Source: Candidatus Hydrogenedentota bacterium (GTDB lineage Bacteria > Hydrogenedentota > Hydrogenedentia > Hydrogenedentales > CAITNO01). Taken from it: a DNA stretch of 64,000 bases. The position numbers were made by a program, and so were the translations under genes. Positions 26,900 to 38,295 of this stretch are shown here, one piece after another; within the stretch, counting starts at the first letter, position 1, and each line of letters begins with the position of its first letter. The notes under the pieces are model-generated. The model did not search any database and was not told the origin of the DNA. It saw only the letters and a list, made by a program, of their open reading frames with translations. The stretch covers positions 1 to 64,000 of the forward strand of contig CAITNO010000148.1 of assembly GCA_903893795.1 (NCBI GenBank). Reading direction: 5' to 3'.

Positions 26900-27661
26900 A
26901 TGACAAAGCCCCCCCAATTCTCAAATATAAAGGCTGTCGTGTTCGACTACGGCAACACGCTCATTCCCTTCGGCCGCGCGCAGGTTGATGAATTTGACCG
27001 GCGGCTCGGCGAGGCCATCGAGGCGCGCTACGGCACCCTCGACCGGGACGGTTACAATGCCCATCGTGACGCGGACCGGATGCGGCCCTACGAGGGCGAC
27101 CCGCCGGCCTTCCGCGAAAGCGACCCCGTGGAAATGACGGCCGCATTGATTCGCGCGCTGTACGGTGTCGAGCCCGACCCCCGCGATCTTGAAACGCTCC
27201 TGGAAGTGCGGCGTGAGGCCTTTGTGGGCGTGGTGGAAGCCGAATCCTCGGTGGCGCCGCTGCTGACCGCACTGCGCGCGCAGTTTGCAATTGGTCTGCT
27301 GTCGAACTATCCCGACGGCGTCGCCATCCGCCGCAGCATGGACAAGGTGCGGCTCGCGCCCCATTTCAACAGCGTGGTGGTGTCGGGCGACCTTGGGCTG
27401 GTCAAGCCCCATCCGAACACCTTCGCCACCAGTCTGCGCGAGTTGGGCGTTGGCCCCGAGGAGACGCTTTTTGTGGGCGACAACTGGCTGGCCGATGTGC
27501 AGGGTGCGAAACGCGCGGGCATGCGCGTGGTCCACTTCACACGCTGGATACCGCCCGAGCATTTTGAGCGCCATCCGGGGGATGCGCAGCCCGATGCGAC
27601 CATTTCACGGCTGGAGGACCTGTTGCCTTTGCTCGGACTCGAGAAAGCAGGGGACGCATGA
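26900..27661 (+). CDS. HAD-superfamily hydrolase
   Basis: Encodes 253 aa from ATG 26900 (GGAG upstream); an ATG at 26864 is possible. HAD motif I is VVFDYGNTLI, so the second Asp of DxDxT is Gly. Motif II is LLSNYPD, motif III is VKPHPNTF, and motif IV is LFVGDNWLADVQGAKRAG. A helical cap occupies about 25-110. Loss of the second Asp (general acid in phosphatases) is known in some HAD enzymes and weakens a phosphatase call. Its stop overlaps the start of the RNA methyltransferase gene (ATGA). Confidence 0.85.
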   Translation: MTKPPQFSNIKAVVFDYGNTLIPFGRAQVDEFDRRLGEAIEARYGTLDRDGYNAHRDADRMRPYEGDPPAFRESDPVEMTAALIRALYGVEPDPRDLETLLEVRREAFVGVVEAESSVAPLLTALRAQFAIGLLSNYPDGVAIRRSMDKVRLAPHFNSVVVSGDLGLVKPHPNTFATSLRELGVGPEETLFVGDNWLADVQGAKRAGMRVVHFTRWIPPEHFERHPGDAQPDATISRLEDLLPLLGLEKAGDA

Positions 27662-28932
27662 GCCAGAACGATCCCTGCACCCATTTTGGCCGCTGCGGCG
27701 GCTGCGCCGCGCAGGACGTGCCCTATGAACAGCAACTCGCGAACAAGGCGGAGGCGCTGGGCACGCTGTTTGCCCCTTTCTGGGACAGACCGATAGACGT
27801 GATGCCCTCCCCGGCGCTCTGGCACTACCGCAACAAGATAGACCCTGTTTTCACGCCGAAGCGCTACGAGGCGCCGCCGCCCCCGGGATTCGTGCGCGAG
27901 ACGGTGCTGGGTTTTAAGGAGAGGGGCCGCTGGTCCTGGCCGCTGGAACTGGAGGAGTGCCGCATCGGTCCCGAAGGGGTGGAGCGGCTGTTTGCCGCCG
28001 TCAACGATTGGCACCGTCCCCTGGGCCTGAGCGGATTCGACACGCGGCGGCAGGAGGGATTCCTGCGCGCACTGCTGGTGCGCGATGCCAAGCGCACGGG
28101 GCAGCGCATGGTCGTGCTCATCACCTCGCCCGGCCCGCTGGACACGGCACCCTTTGTCGCGGCCGTCCGGGAGCATTTCCGGGCCGACTCCATCTATCGC
28201 GGCATTTTCAGCGGCGGCGCCGAGGTGGCCACGGCGGATGAACTGGAACTGCTGTACGGCGCGCCGGCGATTGAAGAGTCGCTGGTCATCCGTGAGGACC
28301 CGCCGCGCGACACCTGGGAGAATCCCGTTGCCGCGCTGTCCGCGTTGCAGGCGGGGGAGGGGCGGTCGCTGTCCTTCCGCATTTCACCCTTGAGTTTTTT
28401 CCAGACCAACCCTCTGGGCGCGGAGCGCCTTTACGGACTCATCCGCGCCTGGGTGCGCCGCGTCGCGCCCGACACGCTGTACGACCTGTTTGGCGGCATG
28501 GGCGGCATTGCCTTTTCCTGCGCCGACCTGGTGCGGCAGGTGTGGTCCGTGGAGAACGTCGCCGCCGCGTCCGAGGACGGTCACCACAATGCCGCCGTAA
28601 ACGGCATCGGCAATGTGGAGTTTGTCACAAACGAGGTGAAGAACTACCTTAAAGACTGCCTGACGGCAGGCGGCTTTCAGGGCAAGGTGGCTGTAGTGCT
28701 CGACCCGCCGCGCTCGGGCATGCACCCCAAGGCAATACGGCGCCTCGTGGAGTTGCGCCCGCCCCACGTACTGTATGTGTCCTGCAACCCCAAGGTGCTG
28801 GTCGGTGAACTGCCGTCCTATCTCGAAGCCTACCGCTTGGAAGGCGTGCGCGCCGTGGACATGTTTCCCCACACGCCCCATGTGGAGGTGCTGGCAGAAT
28901 TTGCAGCGCGAGACGATGCTCCAATAGAGTAA
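27658..28932 (+). CDS. 23S rRNA (uracil-5-)-methyltransferase, RlmD/RumA type
   Basis: Encodes 424 aa. N-terminal iron-sulfur cysteines C7, C13 and C16 (CTHFGRCGGC) plus a fourth in LELEECRIGP. The SAM-binding motif is LYDLFGGMGGIAF; the catalytic region is VVLDPPRSGM, and the nucleophile sits in YVSCNPK. The general-base Glu is in PHTPHVEVLAEF. The TRAM domain of E. coli RlmD is absent, as in the RumA/RlmCD-like forms. It methylates C5 of a uridine in 23S rRNA; the exact site cannot be read from sequence. Confidence 0.88.
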   Translation: MSQNDPCTHFGRCGGCAAQDVPYEQQLANKAEALGTLFAPFWDRPIDVMPSPALWHYRNKIDPVFTPKRYEAPPPPGFVRETVLGFKERGRWSWPLELEECRIGPEGVERLFAAVNDWHRPLGLSGFDTRRQEGFLRALLVRDAKRTGQRMVVLITSPGPLDTAPFVAAVREHFRADSIYRGIFSGGAEVATADELELLYGAPAIEESLVIREDPPRDTWENPVAALSALQAGEGRSLSFRISPLSFFQTNPLGAERLYGLIRAWVRRVAPDTLYDLFGGMGGIAFSCADLVRQVWSVENVAAASEDGHHNAAVNGIGNVEFVTNEVKNYLKDCLTAGGFQGKVAVVLDPPRSGMHPKAIRRLVELRPPHVLYVSCNPKVLVGELPSYLEAYRLEGVRAVDMFPHTPHVEVLAEFAARDDAPIE

Positions 28933-29300
28933 GCGTCATCGGAACCCTTTGTATATTTTGCGCCGTTTGCGGACGCTCATTCGGTGGCATTGCCCACAAA
29001 AAGTTTGCTGTGGCAAAGGCAAAGCAAAGAGAAGCATTTTGACCACGGAACACACGGAATTGCACGGAAGGGGGCATGAACCGGTTTAATCTGGATGGCA
29101 GGATGGACATGATGAAGCAAGAGAATGTGGGCGACATCTCCATTCCGCTTCCTTTTCCGTGTCATTCCGTGTGTTCCGTGGTTATAATCCCCCTTTCTGA
29201 TTTCGGCACCGCCCCCAAGATTTCGTCGTGACCTCAGTGGTTTGTTAGAAAGCAAGAAACTGCCGGCAGCGGCATAATAACTGCAAAAAGGGAGTGTTTT
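28933..29300. other. Gene-free 368-bp stretch
   Basis: Mostly filled by the 141-bp inverted-repeat element at 29042-29182. A TATAAT directly follows the element's right end (29183-29188) and might serve the downstream hydrolase gene. No gene is seen. Confidence 0.5.
29042..29182. repeat. MITE-like element with 19-bp inverted ends
   Basis: ACCACGGAACACACGGAAT (29042-29060) and its exact reverse complement (29164-29182) bound 103 bp with no coding potential. Inside, a further CACGGAAG and TTCCGTGTCA continue the symmetry. Similar CCACGGAA-type palindromes are dispersed in many environmental genomes. Confidence 0.7.
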
Positions 29301-30329
29301 ATGAATGTGTCTGCCAAGTCCCGGCTTTTTGCCGTGGCACTGTTCGCGGTGCTTTGTGTTTCCGCTTTCGCCCCGGCCGCCCGGGCGTTCGATGAGGCGG
29401 CGCTGCTTGCCGCCCCGAATCCGCCCGAAATCCCAACGGGCTTCACCGAGAAGGAGCAGTTGCTGCTCGCGGCGGCGGCGGGGCAGTTGACGCTGCTCGA
29501 CATCAACGCGCCCATCGCCGTGCCCGACACGGTGGAACTGCTTTCAGGCCTGCCATACAGCACCCAGGGCGATCCCCGGCAGATACTGGACCTCTATCTG
29601 CCCAAGGGCAACGACAAGCCGCTGCCCCTGCTTATTTTCATTCACGGCGGCGGCTGGACCTCGGGCAAGACCACGGACTACAAGTACTACTGCATCCGTT
29701 ACGCGCAGAGGGGCTATGTTGTGGCGAGCATCACCTACCGTTTCGCCGACAAGTTCCCCTACCCGGCCTGCGTGCAGGACGCCAAATGCGCGGTGCGTTT
29801 TCTTCGTGCCAACGCCGGAAAGTACCACATCGACAAGGATCGCGTGGCCGCCGTTGGCGGTTCCGCAGGCGGCCATCTGTCCATGATGCTCGGCTACTCG
29901 TCGAACGTGAAGGAGTTGGAAGGGGATGGCGGCTATGCGGAGGAAAGCAGCGCCGTGCAGGTGGTGGTGGACCTCTACGGGCCGACGGACATTACCCTTC
30001 CGGCGGCGCGTGACAATTCAACGATCCGGAAATTCTTTGCCGGCAAGACCTATGACGAGGCGCCCCAACTGTACGCGCAGGCCTCGCCGATCACGCACGT
30101 CACAAAGGATTCACCGCCCACGCTGATCCTTCAGGGCACCATCGACGACACCGTGCCCATGGCGCAGTCCGACCTGCTCTACGCCAAACTGAAGGAGCTG
30201 GGTGTGCCCGTCCAATACGAGAAGTTTGACGGTTACCCGCATACGATGGATATCGCGCTCGAGGTGAATGTCCGTTGCCAGTGGTTCATGAACCACTTCT
30301 TCGACAAGTACCTGAAGGTGCAGAAATAG
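29301..30329 (+). CDS. Secreted alpha/beta-hydrolase (lipase/esterase-like)
   Basis: Encodes 342 aa. A signal peptide ends near residue 29 (AVLCVSAFAPAARA). The oxyanion-hole motif IFIHGGGWTSG (about 112-122) and nucleophile elbow GGSAGGH (about 186-192) are of the hormone-sensitive-lipase/BD-FAE type. The acid is probably in TIDDTVPM and the base in FDGYPHTMD. Residues 95-105 (QILDLYLPKG) match the conserved entry strand. It probably removes acyl groups from polysaccharide or small esters in the periplasm. It converges with the GH31 gene. Confidence 0.88.
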   Translation: MNVSAKSRLFAVALFAVLCVSAFAPAARAFDEAALLAAPNPPEIPTGFTEKEQLLLAAAAGQLTLLDINAPIAVPDTVELLSGLPYSTQGDPRQILDLYLPKGNDKPLPLLIFIHGGGWTSGKTTDYKYYCIRYAQRGYVVASITYRFADKFPYPACVQDAKCAVRFLRANAGKYHIDKDRVAAVGGSAGGHLSMMLGYSSNVKELEGDGGYAEESSAVQVVVDLYGPTDITLPAARDNSTIRKFFAGKTYDEAPQLYAQASPITHVTKDSPPTLILQGTIDDTVPMAQSDLLYAKLKELGVPVQYEKFDGYPHTMDIALEVNVRCQWFMNHFFDKYLKVQK

Positions 30330-30360
30330 AGGCGGTGAAAGGGGAGGCAATGCGCGGCTT

Positions 30361-30427
30361 CCTGGGCACGCCAATCTCCTGATTGGCATTTCTTAAGACG
30401 GCCAATCAGGAGATTGGCGTGCCCAGG
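30361..30427. terminator. 27-bp perfect inverted repeat between convergent genes
   Basis: Arms 30361-30387 and 30401-30427 are exact reverse complements separated by 13 nt. Each arm contains its own 7-bp inverted repeat (GCCAATC/GATTGGC), so it can fold as a long hairpin or a cruciform with side hairpins. It sits 31 bp after the hydrolase stop and 24 bp after the GH31 stop, a position expected of a bidirectional terminator. No run of T follows either arm. Confidence 0.75.
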
Positions 30428-30451
30428 AAAGGCCGCGTTTCGCTCAGGCGT

Positions 30452-32188
30452 TTAGAACGCCACTGCGTATTTGCCCGTGCCCACCGCCTTGTTCCGGATG
30501 ATCAGGCGCTTCTGTTCAGCCTTGTACTCCCAATCCGTTCCTTCCGTCATGGCCAGGCCGCTGCACTGCACGGACGCGGGCTTTTTCTCGCTGTACACGC
30601 GCAGCAGGTGCGGCTTGCCAATACCCTGGAGCGTGATTTCCAGTGGTGTGCCCTCTTTCACCGTCACATCGAGCGTGCCGCTGTTGTCGACGTGCTCGAC
30701 GGCAAATGCGCTCTCGCCGTGCGGGTAGATGTTCAGTGTCAGCAGACCCTCGGACTCCTTCGAGCCGATGCCCGTGTAGTCGCGGCGGACGTTCATCGGG
30801 ATGATCGCGCCGTCGCGCACATAGACCGGATACTCGTCGATGGGGAAGTTCTTCGTGAAGGTCTTCGGCCCCTCGATGACCTCGTCATCCTTGTACAGGT
30901 AGCGCCAGCGACCCTCGGGCAGCACGACTTCCCGCGCTTCCTTGTTCTCGTAGATGGGGGCAACGAAGAAGTCGTCGCCGAAGAGGTATTCATACTTGCC
31001 CTGCTTCAGCGGCCGCATGAGCACCTTGCCGCCCTTGTGCGCCGCCACGCAGTGGCTGTACATGTACGGCACCAGTTCCGAATGGAGCCACTGGGCCTTG
31101 CGCACCAGTTCCATCTCCTGCGGCGTGCGTTTCCACATGCAGCGCTCGCCGTGGCCGCCGTTCAGGAAGAACCCGCAGAACGTGGAGAACTGTGCCCAGC
31201 GGATATAAATGTCCGCGGGTATGACGTCACTGCCATGGTAGCCCGCGATGTCGGAACCGATCACGTTGTATCCGAGTTTGGCGCTGCGCAGAATGCAGTA
31301 CAGCGCCCGTTCGAGGCCTTTGCTCTCATAGCCCCAGGTGTGCGTGTTGTCGCCCACCCAGTTCACCGGAGACGCGTCGATCGGGGCATAGCCCTCCGGG
31401 TGCGACCACGGCAGGGGGCTGTCGATGGAGCGGCTCATGGTGACGAATTCGGGATTCTGCGTGAGGCCGTACCGGTACTCGTCGCGGTAGTAATGGTCCA
31501 TGTAGGTGCGCGTGGACATGAGTCCCGAGGCGGTCTTCTGGTAGAGGCAGGGCAGCGGCCCCAGTTTGCCCCGGAATAGCGTGGCGGCGCCGTCCAGTTT
31601 CCAGCCGTCAATGCCCCAGTCAAACACCTGCTGCTGCATGCCGCGCCACCAGGCCATGGCCTTGGGATTGGTGTAGTCCACCCAGCCACCCCGGCCCTGC
31701 CACCATTTTTCCTGGTGCCCGTCGCCCACGAGGAAGCCGTTGCGCGCCGCCTCGTTGAACCAGTCGCTGGAATCCTTGATCGCGGTGCTGTCGGCCCTGC
31801 TGTTGACAATGCTCGTCATCCACAGCACAACGCGGATTTTGCGCTCTTTCAGGTCCTTGAAAAACTTGCCGGGATTGGGGTAGCGCTTTTCGTCAACGGT
31901 GAAGTCGTTGTAGCGCAGGCTCCAGGGGCTGTCGATCAGCACCGTGGTCACCGGGAAATCATGGTCCAGATAGCCGTTGAGCAGCTCCAGCGTGTAGGCT
32001 TCCGTGTTGTAGTCGTCTTCCCAAACCCACGGTTCCAGTGCCCAGGCAGGCGTCAGAGGAATGTTGGCATGCCGTTGTGCGTTGAACGGAACATCCCAGA
32101 ATGGAAGAAAGACGTAAAAATAGAGAAAAACGGTCAACAGAAGTGCAAAAATGGCCACGCCTTTAAGTATGCGCTTGAACAAACCCAT
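30452..32188 (-). CDS. Glycoside hydrolase family 31 enzyme, membrane-anchored
   Basis: Encodes 578 aa. An uncleaved N-terminal helix (FKRILKGVAIFALLLTVFLY, residues 4-23) likely anchors it to the outer face of the inner membrane. The catalytic domain shows FPVTTVLIDSPW, the nucleophile region IDGWKLDGA, the acid/base region WVGDNTHTW, and NVIGSDIAGYHG. A beta domain with DDFFVAPIYENKEAREVVLPEG follows, as in GH31. Specificity (alpha-glucosidase, alpha-xylosidase, sulfoquinovosidase) cannot be fixed. It is shorter than typical GH31 proteins because the N-terminal beta domain is missing or reduced. Confidence 0.85.
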   Translation of the reverse strand: MGLFKRILKGVAIFALLLTVFLYFYVFLPFWDVPFNAQRHANIPLTPAWALEPWVWEDDYNTEAYTLELLNGYLDHDFPVTTVLIDSPWSLRYNDFTVDEKRYPNPGKFFKDLKERKIRVVLWMTSIVNSRADSTAIKDSSDWFNEAARNGFLVGDGHQEKWWQGRGGWVDYTNPKAMAWWRGMQQQVFDWGIDGWKLDGAATLFRGKLGPLPCLYQKTASGLMSTRTYMDHYYRDEYRYGLTQNPEFVTMSRSIDSPLPWSHPEGYAPIDASPVNWVGDNTHTWGYESKGLERALYCILRSAKLGYNVIGSDIAGYHGSDVIPADIYIRWAQFSTFCGFFLNGGHGERCMWKRTPQEMELVRKAQWLHSELVPYMYSHCVAAHKGGKVLMRPLKQGKYEYLFGDDFFVAPIYENKEAREVVLPEGRWRYLYKDDEVIEGPKTFTKNFPIDEYPVYVRDGAIIPMNVRRDYTGIGSKESEGLLTLNIYPHGESAFAVEHVDNSGTLDVTVKEGTPLEITLQGIGKPHLLRVYSEKKPASVQCSGLAMTEGTDWEYKAEQKRLIIRNKAVGTGKYAVAF

Positions 32189-32336
32189 GATGAATGCTGT
32201 CCTTATCTGCGTTGAATGAAAGAGACCCTACCGGCGTATAGTAACCGGCCCGGGAGCCTGTTGTCACGCACGGCAACATGTTTGACCACCGCCGGGGCTT
32301 TTGGGTTGTGGTAGAAAAAGAAAAGGAACTTTGGCC

Positions 32337-32714
32337 ATGCCAAGCATAGCGATTGTCGGCGCATCGGCCGACCGGCGAAAATATGGAAACAAGGCGGTTC
32401 GCGCTTTCTTGCAGGGCGGGTGGACGGTTTACCCGGTCAATCCCGCCGCGGGGGAAATTGAGGGCATGACGGCCTTTGCGGGGGTTGAAGGGATTCCCAA
32501 TACGGTGGACCGCGTCTCCATGTACGTGCCGCCCACGGTCGGGCTGAAGATGCTGCCCGCCATTGCGGCGAAAAAACCTCGCGAGTTCTTTCTCAATCCC
32601 GGTTCGGAGAGCCTCGAACTTATCGCCGCGGCCCGTGCTCTGGGTTTGGAACCCATCCTCGCGTGCAGCATAGTCAACATCGGGCTACGGCCTGAAATGT
32701 TCTCTGACCTTTAG
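32337..32714 (+). CDS. CoA-binding domain protein (YccU-like)
   Basis: Encodes 125 aa from ATG 32337 (AAGGAA upstream); the frame opens at 32301. A Rossmann-type CoA-binding fold is seen from IAIVGASADRRKYGNKAVRA through YPVNPAAGEIEG to VSMYVPP, FFLNPGSES and the closing CSIVNIGL. This single-domain form binds CoA in related proteins, but its cellular role is undefined. It is isolated between divergent and convergent neighbours. Confidence 0.82.
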   Translation: MPSIAIVGASADRRKYGNKAVRAFLQGGWTVYPVNPAAGEIEGMTAFAGVEGIPNTVDRVSMYVPPTVGLKMLPAIAAKKPREFFLNPGSESLELIAAARALGLEPILACSIVNIGLRPEMFSDL

Positions 32715-32740
32715 GTTCAGCTTCTTGGCCGTGATTGACG

Positions 32741-33166
32741 CTATTGGCTGTTCGCGGTGGTCGCCTTCAGGCGATGGCTCATGGTGCGAACGATGTTGAG
32801 CAGGAGCTGCACGGCCACCCGCTTGGTCAGCAGATACTGAAAGGTGCTTTCCGAAAGCACAAAGAGGTGACTGGATTCGATTGCCTTCACCGTGGCGCTG
32901 CGCGGTTCCTTGTTGACCAGTGCCATCTCGCCGAACATGTCCCCCGTGCGCAGTTCGGCGATGCACTTGTCGCCCTTAAACACGCCGACCTTGCCCCCCA
33001 GCACGATGTACATCTGGTTGCCCACGGTGCCTTGGAAGAAAACCACATCGTCCTTGAGGGCGCGCATGGTCATCCCCTTGGAGAAGATCTTGGCCACGTC
33101 GTCGCGCCCAAGCCCGTGAAACAGGTCAACCCGCTGGATAAGTTCGTCCAGTTTCTTGTCGTCCAT
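32741..33166 (-). CDS. Cyclic-nucleotide-binding domain protein
   Basis: Encodes 141 aa, almost entirely one cNMP-binding domain: VVFFQGTVGNQMYIVLGGKVGVF, LRTGDMFGEMALVNKEPRSATVKA (phosphate-binding cassette with FGEMAL and R-SA), then a C-terminal helix ending LLLNIVRTMSHRLKA. There is no DNA-binding HTH, so it is not a CRP-type regulator; it probably acts by protein contact. It follows the EIIA-zinc-ribbon gene by 64 bp on the same strand, so the pair may form one signalling unit. Confidence 0.88.
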   Translation of the reverse strand: MDDKKLDELIQRVDLFHGLGRDDVAKIFSKGMTMRALKDDVVFFQGTVGNQMYIVLGGKVGVFKGDKCIAELRTGDMFGEMALVNKEPRSATVKAIESSHLFVLSESTFQYLLTKRVAVQLLLNIVRTMSHRLKATTANSQ

Positions 33167-33230
33167 AGTCGTCTCTCCTCAACAGGGGAGCGGGCAGCCG
33201 GCAGGGTCCGGTCCAAGCCCGGCCCGCACG

Positions 33231-34061
33231 CTAGACAATGTAAATGAAACGGCTGCAGTTGGGGCAGGTGTGGATATGGTCCGAATCCTCGCGGACCTTC
33301 TGGGCAAACTGTGAGGGCAGTTTCATGAAACAGCCCTGGCAGGTGTCACCCTCGACCGGCACCAGCGCGGGCGGACGCGCCGCCATGAGGCGGTCGTAGT
33401 GGCGCATGATGCGCGCATCGACCAGGCTGCGGATGTTTTCCATCCGCTGCTTGATCTGCTTCTTGCCGCTCCGGGCCGTGTCGTACATTTCCTGCGAAAG
33501 CTGAAGCCTGGCGAGCAGGATGAGGTCGGCATGGGCGTCCCGCGCCTGCAGCAGCTCCGGGTCGGCCTTCATCTTCTTGGCGTAATACTCTTCAGGCGCG
33601 ACCATCTTGCGTGACGCCTCGGCGATTGCCTGGTGAATCGACTCGGCATCGGTGGCGTTCAGGATGGCCTTAAAGTTTTCCGGGGTGCGCAGCACCTTGG
33701 CCAGTGTCGCCACGAAATTGAGATAGGTCGTCTGCTGCGTCGGCGGATAGGCAATCAGGAAGATAAGATGCACCGGCTTCTTGTCCACGGCCAGGAAATC
33801 AATCCCTTCCTTGACCCGGCCCACGGCGCAGTACAGCGACTTGAGACCCGACACCCGCGCGTGGGGCACCGCAAGCCCATGGCCGATGCCCGTGCTCTCG
33901 GTGATCTCCCGCGCCATGATCTGGTCCAGCGCCGGTTCCAAACCCTTCAGCTTCTTCTTTTCGAAAAGAAGCCGCGTGATTTCCTTGATGACGTCCGCCT
34001 TGGTCTTGCTGGCCAGTGCGGGAACGATGCAACTCTGTTCAATGTAATCGGTCAGGAGCAT
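33231..34061 (-). CDS. PTS EIIA (fructose-type) domain fused to a C4 zinc ribbon
   Basis: Encodes 276 aa. Residues 1-150 are an EIIA type-2 domain with the phosphorylatable His in GHGLAVPHARV (about 60-70). A coiled-coil-prone stretch (about 160-240, HADLILLARLQLSQEMYDTARSGKK) leads to a C-terminal ribbon with CQGC and CPNC, ending SRFIYIV like the C4 zinc ribbon of CdsZ-type proteins. No EIIB, EIIC, HPr or EI is nearby, so regulatory use (PtsN-like) is more likely than sugar transport. The ribbon suggests nucleic-acid or protein binding. Confidence 0.82.
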   Translation of the reverse strand: MLLTDYIEQSCIVPALASKTKADVIKEITRLLFEKKKLKGLEPALDQIMAREITESTGIGHGLAVPHARVSGLKSLYCAVGRVKEGIDFLAVDKKPVHLIFLIAYPPTQQTTYLNFVATLAKVLRTPENFKAILNATDAESIHQAIAEASRKMVAPEEYYAKKMKADPELLQARDAHADLILLARLQLSQEMYDTARSGKKQIKQRMENIRSLVDARIMRHYDRLMAARPPALVPVEGDTCQGCFMKLPSQFAQKVREDSDHIHTCPNCSRFIYIV

Positions 34062-34142
34062 TTGTTTATCCTCGCTGAAAGGTTAACCGCCGCGGCGCCG
34101 GCGGGCACTACACAACATGCTGACGGAAATTCTTCCATTCGC

Positions 34143-34171
34143 ATTGTATCATTCAGAACCGCCGTGCGCAA
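34143..34171 (-). promoter_or_regulatory. Candidate promoter of the EIIA-zinc-ribbon gene
   Basis: On the minus strand TTGCGC (34171-34166) and TACAAT (34148-34143) are spaced by 17 bp. The leader to the ATG at 34061 would be about 75 nt. Confidence 0.5.
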
Positions 34172-34297
34172 TGCCTGTCTTCGCTTTGAAAAACAAAATG
34201 TTCCGAGAAATCCACTCCTGAAACCGGCAGAGACGGCAGGGCGGCCCTCTTCCGCACAATTAAAAGGGCAATAATGCGCCAGACCCGGCGAAGCAGT

Positions 34298-34326
34298 GTG
34301 ACCAACTCTGGAAAACGTGCTAAAAT
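34298..34326 (+). promoter_or_regulatory. Candidate metH promoter
   Basis: GTGACC (34298-34303) and TAAAAT (34321-34326) are 17 bp apart, giving a leader of roughly 60 nt before the ATG at 34393. Confidence 0.45.
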
Positions 34327-34392
34327 GGGTGTTTTCCACACGCGGGCGCGGCGTCTTGCCCCGTTCAACAACCCCTAACGATCGGATTTGGG

Positions 34393-38022
<3,630 letters not shown>

Positions 38023-38295
38023 GCCCTTGCCCTTCGCCCTTCGTACTTTGCCCTTTGTACAGGATGCCGCGTGGGTTGCCAAAACCGGCGCGCGGCGGAT
38101 GCACAGCGAAAGGCAGAGGAGACCGCGAAAGGCAGAGGAGACCTTCGGTCAGAAGAGCGTGGCGTGGTCTGGAAACCACGCCACAACGAGTGGCCGATGC
38201 TTCCTGAACTATATTTCATACTTGCGTTGAGCTTCCTCTATTGAAATACAGCGCAGTGTAGGAGGGCCTCCAGCGTGACGCTCGCTCTCTGGGAT
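38023..38295. other. Repeat-bearing gap before the transposon
   Basis: Begins with reiterated GCCCTT units (38027-38058), then the dispersed palindrome at 38134-38190, then featureless DNA up to the left end of the RAYT element. No gene is seen. Confidence 0.5.
38134..38190. repeat. Dispersed palindromic repeat (GTGGCGTGGTC family)
   Basis: GACCTTCGGTC is followed by a hairpin in which GTGGCGTGGT pairs with ACCACGCCAC around a 6-nt loop (38159-38184). A near-identical 50-bp copy occurs at 55049-55101, with diverged copies near 54890, 60185, 60365 and 60530. Confidence 0.8.

Larger units (their letters stand above)
34062..34392. other. 331-bp divergent promoter region
   Basis: Holds a minus-strand promoter for the EIIA gene and a plus-strand promoter for metH. 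No cobalamin or SAM riboswitch could be recognised: the conserved B12-box and SAM-I cores are not seen. Confidence 0.5.

Noticed and set aside
33231..34061. Part of a sugar-transporting PTS
   Set aside because: No EI, HPr, EIIB or EIIC nearby, and the protein carries a zinc ribbon, pointing to a regulatory role.
34062..34392. Cobalamin or SAM riboswitch before metH
   Set aside because: Expected from other metH genes, but no B12-box or SAM-I core is present; two ordinary promoters explain the gap.
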